A DNA stretch of 64,000 nt from positions 372,001 to 436,000 of the forward strand of contig JAUISX010000001.1 in the NCBI GenBank assembly GCA_030434245.1, written 5' to 3'. This DNA comes from Porphyromonadaceae bacterium W3.11 (GTDB lineage: Bacteria > Bacteroidota > Bacteroidia > Bacteroidales > Porphyromonadaceae). The notes under the pieces were generated by a model. The model ran no database searches, was not told the DNA's origin, and worked only from the letters and a program-made list of their open reading frames with translations. Below are positions 26,721 through 34,096 of the stretch, piece by piece. How positions within the stretch are numbered: position 1 is the stretch's first letter; each line of letters starts with the position of its first letter. Both the position numbers and the translations under genes were made by a program.

Positions 26721-28661
26721 CTATAGGTTCTCAATAACGTCTAGCCACATTTTAGACGTTGCGTCACTCGGCATACGCCATGAGACACGTGGTGAAAGTG
26801 AGATATTTGTAACCTTAGGTCCATCAGGAAGGAAGCTTCGCTTATACTGCTGAGAGAAGAATCGACGAACAAAAATAATGAGCCATTGCTTCAACTGCTC
26901 TGTAGTATATATACCTTCAAAAGCTCGATGAGCCATAAAGAAGAGCTTTTCTGGTGGGTATCCACTGTAGAGTGTATGATAGAGATAGAAGTCGTGCACC
27001 TCATAGGGACCAATAATCTGCTCCGTATGCTGTGTAATCTTCTCTGAATTCTCTTCTTTCTTTAATTCTGGACTGACAGGTGTGGCGACGACGTCCATCA
27101 ATATCTTACTCACCTCTTCGCCATATCCACCATGCTCTGCAATATACTGCACCAAGAGCTGTACCGCACTCTTAGGTATTGTCGCATTCACGGCATACAT
27201 ACTAGCATGGTCACCATTATAGGTGGTCCAGCCAAGAGCTAATTCAGATAAATCGCCTGGTCCCAATACAAAACCACCCTCCATATTGGCTATATCCATG
27301 AGGATCTGTGTCCGCTCTCTAGCCTGAGCATTCTCAAACGTCACATCCTGAGTCTTAGCATCATGTCCTATCTGTAGCAGATGCTGGTGAGTAGCCTCTA
27401 CAATAGATAGCTCCCTATTGGTGACGCCCAATAACTCCATCATACGTACAGCATTATCATACGTTCGATGACTGGTACCTGGCCCTGGCATCGTAACCGC
27501 TATGATATCCTTACGATCTCGTCCCAACATATCTATAGTACGAACAGCAACCATAAGCATAAGAGTGCTATCCAACCCTCCACTGATCCCAAGGACTACC
27601 TTACTACCCTTAAGATGATGAAGCCGCTGAGCTAATCCCGAAACCTGAATGTGCCACATCTCGGCACATCGTTCCGCGAGGTCAAGTGTACTAGGCATAA
27701 AGGGCTGACGCTCTATCATACGGCTGAGTTGATAATCCTTACTCTCATATATCTGGATAGGAACGATATGACCTCTCTCCTCGTCCTCCCGCTGTCCATA
27801 AAGAGATGCAGCAGTACGATAAGTACTATTAACCATCCGTTCATGACGAAGTTGCTCCACATCTATATCCGAAATGATCAAGCGTTCGGTTAATTCAAAA
27901 CGCTCCATCTCCTCTAATATCACTCCATTTTCAGCAATAAATGCCTTACCTGTATAGACCAAGTCAGTAGAGCTCTCACCAAAACCACACGAAGCATACA
28001 CATATCCGCATACTCCATGAAATGAAATTGTCGAAATTAAAGAACGAAGATAATGATGCTTTCCCGCTACTTCATTACTAGCCGAAAGATTAAAGATAAT
28101 ATCTGCTCCAGATAAAGCTAATTGGGTCCCTGGTGTAATAGGAGCCCACAGGTCCTCACAGATCTCAATGGCAAAAGCCATATCTCTGTGCTGATAAATA
28201 AGTTCACTTCCTATGGGCACTTCACGACCACCTATCTCAACCTTTGAGCTACCTAGGTCCAGAGAACTACTAAACCATCTTTTCTCTTCAAACTCTCTAT
28301 AATTGGGCAAAAAAGTCTTCGGAACGACACCTAGTATTTGCCCTTCTTGTAACACTACAGCTGTATTAAAGAGCTTATCCTTAACACGCAATGGCATTCC
28401 CACAATGACCAAAACATGGGTATCTTTCGTACGATCAGCTAACTGGCACAGAGCTTTCTCGGCTTCTCGGATTAGAAAAGGCTGTAAAAAAAGATCCCCA
28501 CAGGTATAGCCAGTAATAGAAAGTTCTGGGAATGTTAGGATCTCTACACCTTCTCGAACAGACTGGCGAATCAAAGCCTCATGCTGATCAATATTGTAGC
28601 TGCAATCAGCTACACGTACAAAAGGGGCGGCAGCAGCCACCTTAACGAATCCATGCTTCAT
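26721..28661 (-). CDS. nadE: Glutamine-dependent NAD(+) synthase
   Basis: A 646-residue two-domain enzyme. The N-terminal nitrilase-type glutaminase carries the catalytic triad Glu46 (FPELS), Lys115 (PKTFLPNY) and Cys168 (EICEDLW). The C-terminal synthetase has the ATP-binding loop SGGLDS (residues 360-365) and GPGDLSELALGW. It amidates deamido-NAD with ammonia channelled from glutamine, using ATP. The length is that of the glutamine-dependent class. It stands as a single leftward gene with no obvious operon partner. Confidence 0.97.
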   Translation of the reverse strand: MKHGFVKVAAAAPFVRVADCSYNIDQHEALIRQSVREGVEILTFPELSITGYTCGDLFLQPFLIREAEKALCQLADRTKDTHVLVIVGMPLRVKDKLFNTAVVLQEGQILGVVPKTFLPNYREFEEKRWFSSSLDLGSSKVEIGGREVPIGSELIYQHRDMAFAIEICEDLWAPITPGTQLALSGADIIFNLSASNEVAGKHHYLRSLISTISFHGVCGYVYASCGFGESSTDLVYTGKAFIAENGVILEEMERFELTERLIISDIDVEQLRHERMVNSTYRTAASLYGQREDEERGHIVPIQIYESKDYQLSRMIERQPFMPSTLDLAERCAEMWHIQVSGLAQRLHHLKGSKVVLGISGGLDSTLMLMVAVRTIDMLGRDRKDIIAVTMPGPGTSHRTYDNAVRMMELLGVTNRELSIVEATHQHLLQIGHDAKTQDVTFENAQARERTQILMDIANMEGGFVLGPGDLSELALGWTTYNGDHASMYAVNATIPKSAVQLLVQYIAEHGGYGEEVSKILMDVVATPVSPELKKEENSEKITQHTEQIIGPYEVHDFYLYHTLYSGYPPEKLFFMAHRAFEGIYTTEQLKQWLIIFVRRFFSQQYKRSFLPDGPKVTNISLSPRVSWRMPSDATSKMWLDVIENL

Positions 28662-28795
28662 AATGATCGTTCTCTCAATGCGTATTTAATAAAAAATCGT
28701 GTATATACATTATACTTGTCTATGGACATAGTCCTCACAACTAGTCAAAGGTAGTACAAAAATCATCAAATTAGTAGTGATAACCAAATCTATTA

Positions 28796-28945
28796 CTACA
28801 CCGATGATCCTTTCTTACCAAAACCAATATAATCCTCATGCAAAATAGTGACATACTGCTCTATGGCTTTTCTACCTTTAGCCGTAAGTCTGCAAGTGGT
28901 CTTACTTGACCGTCCTGCATTTTCCTTCGATAAATGATTAGCGAC
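28796..28945 (-). pseudogene. Remnant of a winged-helix transcriptional regulator
   Basis: A short open stretch of about 49 codons on the minus strand ends at TAG (28798-28796). Its translation contains GRSSKTTCRLTAKGRKAIEQY, closely resembling the C-terminal part of the wHTH regulator at 32.2 kb (GKRTRTTCRSTEEGREAFRQHY). There is no in-frame start with an N-terminal helix-turn-helix, and the sequence immediately upstream is AT-rich and non-coding. It looks like the 3' end of a lost paralogue. It sits between nadE and the restriction-modification genes. Confidence 0.65.
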
Positions 28946-29089
28946 AAAAATTTATTCTCCTTTGAGAGATATCATATTTGCATGTTATGTTTTTATATCA
29001 ATTTCGAATAGTTTTTTCAAAATTGAAATGTGACGTCAAATATAAGAGTAAGAGAAGGTATCAGACAAGGTAATTAGCAGACATATATA
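28946..29089. other. AT-rich intergenic stretch
   Basis: Non-coding sequence between the wHTH remnant and the 3' end of the restriction endonuclease gene. I see no terminator hairpin. Confidence 0.4.
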
Positions 29090-29833
29090 TTATTCAAATA
29101 ATTCAGCAGGGTTTATTTTAAATTGGAGCATATTTGCAGTAGAACGTCCCCCATCACCACCTTTCCGTTGCATTGTAATTTTTCCTATTTTAAGAGTTCC
29201 TCTTGGCGAAATTAAAACATCTCCATTTCCAAAAAAGTTAAGACAATAATTCATTGGCTTTAATATCCACCTAGCATGAGTGTCTGTTTTCTGAGCCACT
29301 AACATCCATTCTGCTGAAAACTTACCTCGCCCTTTTAAAACATCACTAACAATAAGTGATTTATTATTTTGTAACCATGTCAATAATTTACGTTGGTCTT
29401 TTTCGCTAAACTCATTGGCAAATGTTCTCCTTTTATCTTTTGGATTATTGATTCTTGGAGGTAATTCGCCTGTATATTCCTTTAATAATTGTGTTATATC
29501 ATTAGGAATATCCCACATAGTAACATATTTATCTACCCAACGCTTATCTATTTGATTAAAACCCATAAAGTTACTGACTAGCTTAACTTGAATATTTTCA
29601 GCATCTATGGCCTGTTTTAGCTTTACAGTTACTTGAACTTGTATATCAGCTTTAAAACCTGATAGTACGACAGCTTTTACAAACTCGATCTCATCAAGAT
29701 TGTACTCCATTAAGGTTAACCATTTTTGAGCTTCTTTGTCAACTTGCCAATGATTGAATTTTTGGACTATATCCTTCTCGTTCTTGAATCCGTTTTTTGC
29801 TGTCTGTGAACCTAGTAGTTGAAGATTGTTCAT
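29090..29833 (-). CDS. Type II restriction endonuclease, HinP1I-like (predicted GCGC)
   Basis: At 247 residues it has the same length as R.HinP1I as I remember it, and many blocks agree: KNGFKNEKDI, NLDEIEFVKAVVLSG, IQVKLVSN, FNQIDKRW, TGELPP, KDKRRTF, GRGKFSAEWMLVAQK, ARWIL, QRKGGDGGRSTANMLQFKI and PAELFE. The catalytic residues of that family (Asp, then QxK) correspond to Asp63, Gln82 and Lys84. The enzyme should cleave within GCGC unless the inner cytosine is methylated. Its start overlaps the 3' end of the partner methyltransferase gene by 95 bases in another frame, so the two are translated from one mRNA. Specificity is inferred from similarity. Confidence 0.9.
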   Translation of the reverse strand: MNNLQLLGSQTAKNGFKNEKDIVQKFNHWQVDKEAQKWLTLMEYNLDEIEFVKAVVLSGFKADIQVQVTVKLKQAIDAENIQVKLVSNFMGFNQIDKRWVDKYVTMWDIPNDITQLLKEYTGELPPRINNPKDKRRTFANEFSEKDQRKLLTWLQNNKSLIVSDVLKGRGKFSAEWMLVAQKTDTHARWILKPMNYCLNFFGNGDVLISPRGTLKIGKITMQRKGGDGGRSTANMLQFKINPAELFE

Positions 29834-30839
29834 TTCGTTTTATCACCTCACAAATTTCCCTTAAAATATACTGTATAACATCAATTGAAACACTATTTCC
29901 AAATTGTTTATGAGCTTGGGGAACACTTTTATCAGGACTAAAACTTTCAGGAAATCCTTGTAATCTAGCACATTCTCTAGGCGATAATTTCCTTATGACC
30001 TTACCGACTTTATACAGCCCAGTTTTAGAGCCAACACCACCTCCATAAGCCGACAAAGTTATAGCATGACCTCTAATATCATAAATTCGTTCTCCCTGCC
30101 CTCCCTTATTAACTTTACCGATTTGAATGGGTTTATTAGGGAAGTTTGCATTACCAAACATGTCATAGGTAGGAGTGTATTCCTTATGAAAAAAAATATC
30201 GTCTCGTTCAATAACTTTTCCATCCTTAGGATTTTCCTCCAAAATATCTTCTACTTTACTCACGATATTTTTTTTCGGAAATGCAAAGGCTAAGTCCTTG
30301 AACACATTATTATTTAAAGCAACAAAGTATATTCGTTCCCTATTTTGAGGCAATCCATAATTGCTAGTATTTAATACTTTGTGGTAAAGGGTATAGTTTA
30401 AATCATTAAGTGTCTTTTCAACAACCCTTAGTGTGTTACCATTATCGTGCTTGGCAAAATTTTTAACATTCTCTAGAAAGAGTATTTTGGGTTGATGATA
30501 CTTAACGATCCGAGCAATGTCAAAAAACAAAGTTCCTCTGGTATCTTCAAATCCTCTTTGTTTTCCCGATATAGAAAATGCTTGGCAAGGGAATCCAGCA
30601 CATAAAATATCGTGACTTGGAATATCTTGTTCTCTTATCTTTGTAATATCTCCTTTTGGTTTGATATGATGATTTTGCTCATAAACATTGCTTGCATGTT
30701 GGTCAATTTCTGAAGCAAAAACGCACTCTGCACCAAATGATTCCATAGCATAATGGAATCCACCAATGCCAGCAAATAAGTCTATAAACTTATAACCTTT
30801 TAATATTTTTTGTTCCTCTAAAATCTTTATCATCATCAA
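29739..30839 (-). CDS. Cytosine-5 DNA methyltransferase, M.HhaI-like (predicted GCGC)
   Basis: A 366-residue enzyme whose motifs closely track M.HhaI: FIDLFAGIGGFHYAMES (motif I), DILCAGFPCQAFSISGKQRG (Cys85 catalytic), ENVKNFAKHDNGNTL, QNRERIY, and the target-recognition segment KGGQGERIYDIRGHAITLSAYGGG. It ends with the conserved ECARLQGFPESF and QFGNSV motifs. It should methylate the inner cytosine of GCGC, protecting the host from the endonuclease encoded next. The start may be any of three consecutive Met codons. About 30 C-terminal residues, encoded in the overlap with the endonuclease gene, extend beyond the usual family end and look unconserved. Confidence 0.95.
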   Translation of the reverse strand: MMMIKILEEQKILKGYKFIDLFAGIGGFHYAMESFGAECVFASEIDQHASNVYEQNHHIKPKGDITKIREQDIPSHDILCAGFPCQAFSISGKQRGFEDTRGTLFFDIARIVKYHQPKILFLENVKNFAKHDNGNTLRVVEKTLNDLNYTLYHKVLNTSNYGLPQNRERIYFVALNNNVFKDLAFAFPKKNIVSKVEDILEENPKDGKVIERDDIFFHKEYTPTYDMFGNANFPNKPIQIGKVNKGGQGERIYDIRGHAITLSAYGGGVGSKTGLYKVGKVIRKLSPRECARLQGFPESFSPDKSVPQAHKQFGNSVSIDVIQYILREICEVIKRNEQSSTTRFTDSKKRIQEREGYSPKIQSLAS

Positions 30840-30944
30840 GACTAATGTATGTATGCTTTACATCGCAATCATCATCCTATATCTGACATCAAGTTATACA
30901 TCATTAAAAGGAGAAGTATGAGTTCATACGTTGTAATTATAAGC

Positions 30945-30975
30945 AAATTTACGATTGTTAGTTAGAATTCCCAAC
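30945..30975 (-). promoter_or_regulatory. Promoter of the restriction-modification operon
   Basis: Minus strand TTG (30975-30973), 20-base spacer, TAAATTTG (30952-30945), an exact consensus match. It lies about 105 bases upstream of the methyltransferase start, so methyltransferase would be transcribed first. Confidence 0.7.
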
Positions 30976-31478
30976 TTTACAGAATTTCTGCTCTTTTTCA
31001 TTCTTAACATCTCATATACAACGTCCATTAAAAAGCATTTAAGGCTTCTTGAATCAATTGATAACGATGCTTTCATTCTGGTCATTCACATGTTCTCTTT
31101 CTTTATTTGTGGCTTTAAAGATAAGGGACTATAACTAGCTTGAATCGTTCCTATAGGAAAAAATTATCCGTCTCATAGGAAAAAAGTATTGTCCCTATAG
31201 GAAACATTTCTCTTTCATATAACCTCAAAATGGTACCATTTTTTGGCGTAACATAAATTGCTTTAATATCATTCTGTAAGCAATAAAAGCAGCAAACAAA
31301 TCCTTTACCAGAATACAATATGCAACTCATACTATATATATTTTAGCCCAAAACATAGCTTTATTTATAAAACGTGATACCCTTACTCATTCTCTTTAAT
31401 ACTCCAGTAATTATTTACTCCTCCTACCCCATAAGGGAATCTACAATTATATTTTAACACATAAACCTTATAATATAA
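30976..31478. other. Intergenic region holding an ATAGG tandem repeat
   Basis: AT-rich, divergent gap between the R-M operon and the membrane-protein gene. Besides the two outward-facing promoters and the 22-base tandem repeat listed here, I see no ORF, tRNA or CRISPR-like array. Confidence 0.5.
31146..31212. repeat. Three tandem copies of a 22-bp ATAGG-containing motif
   Basis: Related units of the form C(T/C)(C/A)TATAGGAAA, with the ATAGG core at 31153, 31175 and 31197, giving a period of exactly 22. The units are CGTTCCTATAGGAAAAAA-like, and each core (CCTATAGG) is itself a palindrome in two of the three. A single similar unit (CGTTCTCATAGGAAACA) occurs at 59833-59849. Confidence 0.7.
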
Positions 31479-31510
31479 TTTGGTTTATAAAATAAACCTA
31501 CTTATATTTG
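31479..31510 (+). promoter_or_regulatory. Promoter of the membrane protein/regulator pair
   Basis: TTTG (31479-31482), 20-base spacer, TATATTTG (31503-31510), an exact match to the Bacteroidota consensus. The leader to the first gene would be about 150 bases. Confidence 0.7.
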
Positions 31511-31663
31511 CTGTATAAAATATGTGTAGAAAGCTACTAGGATAGTTCGTTTTACTTATCAAGGGTATGAAATAGCCCCTGAACATGTGGCCACTAAAAA
31601 CGACTCCCCTATAACTAACTCGCATGATCGATAATAGGATATGAACAATTAAAAATTAACATC

Positions 31664-32251
31664 ATGGACAAACAAGAATTAACACCGCAAGAGAGCCTTA
31701 GGGTGATAGAAGAGATGATACAGAAATCTCAAAAAAGGATCTCTTATAATGGAGGGATGCCAGGACTAGTATGGGGTTACACCACCTTTTTCACTGCATT
31801 ACTCATCTACTTCTTAATGCCAAGAATGGATTATAGAGTAAACTTCCTTTGGTTCATAATCCCCATCTTGGGGGGTGCCATATACTTTACTTTGCGTCGA
31901 TCACAAAAAAGACAGACATTGGTGAAAAATCATATAGATCGTACCATAGATATTATATGGATTATATTAGGCCTGAATGCGTTAGTAATTAGCTTCATAG
32001 GATCAAATATAATATTATCCATCATCCTTATCTTGATCGGTATTGGCTCTTCTATCATGGCTTTCATAGCAGATATCAAAGTGTATAAGGTGGCATCAAT
32101 CATAAGCATGATAGCGGGATACTTTATACTCTTTGTTACGATAGACCCACGAAGTGCTGTGCTTTATTTTGGTATAGCCTTTTTAGTCACACAGTCTTTA
32201 CCAGGGCATTATCTAAACTACCTTAGCAAAAAAGAGCACCGTTATGCTTAA
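31664..32251 (+). CDS. Multi-pass inner membrane protein, unknown function
   Basis: At 195 residues it has a short cytoplasmic head (residues 1-30, TPQESLRVIEEMIQKSQKRI) followed by about six hydrophobic segments, arranged as two hairpins plus a pair near the C-terminus. I do not recognise catalytic motifs. The gene overlaps the following wHTH regulator by 8 bases, so they are translationally linked. Such membrane protein plus winged-helix pairs are common in Bacteroidota, where the membrane protein may sense or be regulated by the partner. The role is not known. Confidence 0.75.
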   Translation: MDKQELTPQESLRVIEEMIQKSQKRISYNGGMPGLVWGYTTFFTALLIYFLMPRMDYRVNFLWFIIPILGGAIYFTLRRSQKRQTLVKNHIDRTIDIIWIILGLNALVISFIGSNIILSIILILIGIGSSIMAFIADIKVYKVASIISMIAGYFILFVTIDPRSAVLYFGIAFLVTQSLPGHYLNYLSKKEHRYA

Positions 32252-32549
32252 ACCATTGAATCCTCTATTTATGTCAGAACTTAGACTCTCAATAATGTCT
32301 ATCCTTATGAATGTAGAGGAAGCTGACTTTCTATATATCAAGGAGGTAACTGGAGCTACGTCTGGCAATATTAGCGTACAGATCGATAATCTTTCAAAGG
32401 CAGGCTATATCGAAGTCGAAAAAGGCTTTAGTGGGAAACGAACACGCACCACCTGTCGAAGCACAGAAGAGGGGCGAGAAGCATTTAGGCAACACTACGA
32501 AGCTCTCAAGAGCTATTTTATCTCAGATGATGATAATCAAGGCACTTGA
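32244..32549 (+). CDS. Winged helix-turn-helix transcriptional regulator
   Basis: A 101-residue single-domain protein of the HTH_34/MarR-like type. The helix-turn-helix lies around residues 25-60 (FLYIKEVTGATSGNISVQID, LSKAGYIEVEKGF), and the wing is GFSGKRTRTTCRSTEEG. It probably represses its own operon, including the overlapping membrane-protein gene upstream. The stop codon is only 15 bases before an IS256-family insertion, which has removed or displaced any native terminator. A decayed relative lies at 28.8 kb. Confidence 0.85.
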   Translation: MLKPLNPLFMSELRLSIMSILMNVEEADFLYIKEVTGATSGNISVQIDNLSKAGYIEVEKGFSGKRTRTTCRSTEEGREAFRQHYEALKSYFISDDDNQGT

Positions 32550-32556
32550 GCGTTCC

Positions 32557-32564
32557 CAATAAAA
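32557..32564. repeat. 8-bp target site duplication, left (IS256 copy 1)
   Basis: CAATAAAA directly abuts the left end of the element and is repeated exactly at its right end. Eight-base duplications are the norm for the IS256 family. The flanking CC is shared too, giving a 10-base match overall. Confidence 0.85.
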
Positions 32565-34001
32565 GATACTGTCCCCAAAAAGTGTGTAAGTCCCAAGAAT
32601 GTTATCTTTGAAAAGTTAAAAACAAAAGATAAACAAGAAGATGAGACTTACACAAATGCAATTTAAGGAAATTCTATCAAACGTGATGACAGAGCCAAAT
32701 GGAGTTGGTCGTTTAATGGAGTTAATCATCGAAATAGCGATGCAAGGGGAGAGGGAACTGTATAAAGAAGATAGTGGCGATGTGAGCAATGGATACCGCC
32801 CCCGTCGCATCTTTGCGAGTGGTAATATGCTAGAATTACGAGTACCCCGAACTCGACAGCAGGGCTTCATGCCCTTGATTTTAGGCGTTCTCAAAGATCA
32901 AGAGAAAGAGATGGGAGAACTAGCAGGTTATCTATATAGCTGCGGTAATACGATGGAGGATATCTCTGGAGTATTCGAGCGTTTGTATGGTAAACGTTAT
33001 AGTACGAGTCAAATCAATCGTCTCTCCTTATCGACCCAAGAAGCAGTAGAAGAGTGGCGTCAAAGACGTCTACCGAGGACTTTAGAGGCACTTGTTATCG
33101 ATGCTACATATCTTCCTGTACGGAGAGGAGAAAGTGTGAGCAAGGAGGCATTTTTTGTAGTGATGAGTTTAGATAGCGAAGGACGTCGAGACATCGTGGG
33201 TGTCTATAATAATCCAACAGAGGGAAGCGGCATCTGGGGCGAGTTTTTTGAGGATCTAAAAAGCCGAGGACTCGAAGAGGTAGGACTAATCATTTCAGAC
33301 GGGTTGAATAACATTGAAGAGGTTGCACGTGAGCACTTTACAGAAGTGGAAGTCCAGCTCTGCACGGTGCATCTACAGCGAGAAATAACTCGAAAGATAC
33401 GCCCTCGAGATAAGTCAGCCATCGCAAGTGATCTACAGGAGGTCTTTAGTAAAGACGGCTCAAGAAGCTCACCTTTAGATGGCCTAGAGAGCTTTAAAAA
33501 CTTTGCGTTCAGATGGCGTAAGAGCTATCCTTTTCTCACAAAAATAGCTAACGGTCAGAGGATAGAGTATTACTTCACATACCTAAAATACGACGTCAGT
33601 GTTCGCAAGTACATTCATAGTACTAACTGGATAGAACGCTTCAATAGACAGGTAAAGAAAGGGGCTCGATATAAATGTGCATTACCTAGCGTAGAATCCG
33701 CTCTACACTTGATAGGTAGTATTGCAATCAATGCAAACTATCTGAAGAAAAGAATAGGAGATCTAACTCTTGGACTTAGGAAGAACAATGAAAAGTAAAT
33801 AACAACAATGTGCTTTATTTTCCAACACAAAGATATCAACCTAAAAGAATACGGCAAGGCGGTGTCTCCGCGGTGCTACGACAGCCTTGCCTTAATTCTT
33901 TATTGGTCTATCTTTAATGTTTATGGAAAACAAAGCGAAAAAATATGTAGGTTTGCTTTTCAGAGACGCATTCTGCCGTACACACTTTTGGGGACACTAC
34001 C
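32565..34001 (+). mobile_element. IS256-family insertion sequence, copy 1 (1437 bp)
   Basis: The ends are imperfect inverted repeats: left GATACTGTCCCCAAAAAGTG, right (reverse complement) GGTAGTGTCCCCAAAAGTGT. The element carries one transposase gene on the same strand and an internal TATCTTTG promoter box at 32603-32610. A hairpin region lies after the gene (AGGCGGTGTCTCCGCGG). It has an 8-bp target duplication, so it is a complete, recent insertion. It differs from copy 2 by only a couple of bases that I noticed (for example at 32731 and 32791). Confidence 0.93.
32641..33798 (+). CDS. IS256-family transposase (copy 1)
   Basis: A 385-residue mutator-type DDE transposase. Visible catalytic regions are the first Asp in VIDATYLPV, the second Asp in LIISDGLNNIEEVAREHF followed by CTVHLQREI (C..H motif), and the Glu in STNWIERFNRQVKKGARYK. 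It makes and inserts a circular intermediate by cutting at the element ends. The frame is intact and full length. The product of copy 2 is the same except Pro53 here is Ser there. Confidence 0.95.
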   Translation: MRLTQMQFKEILSNVMTEPNGVGRLMELIIEIAMQGERELYKEDSGDVSNGYRPRRIFASGNMLELRVPRTRQQGFMPLILGVLKDQEKEMGELAGYLYSCGNTMEDISGVFERLYGKRYSTSQINRLSLSTQEAVEEWRQRRLPRTLEALVIDATYLPVRRGESVSKEAFFVVMSLDSEGRRDIVGVYNNPTEGSGIWGEFFEDLKSRGLEEVGLIISDGLNNIEEVAREHFTEVEVQLCTVHLQREITRKIRPRDKSAIASDLQEVFSKDGSRSSPLDGLESFKNFAFRWRKSYPFLTKIANGQRIEYYFTYLKYDVSVRKYIHSTNWIERFNRQVKKGARYKCALPSVESALHLIGSIAINANYLKKRIGDLTLGLRKNNEK

Positions 34002-34009
34002 CAATAAAA
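34002..34009. repeat. 8-bp target site duplication, right (IS256 copy 1)
   Basis: CAATAAAA, identical to the bases just left of the element. Confidence 0.85.
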
Positions 34010-34096
34010 ACTCAATTTATATATATATTTCTTTATGACGAATATGCTTCGAACTGAGCCCTTTCTCCACATAAGAATTCAGAAAAAAGTAAGAAA

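Noticed and set aside
31146-31212. Possible CRISPR array
   Set aside because: Only three imperfect 22-base units with no distinct spacers and no cas genes nearby.
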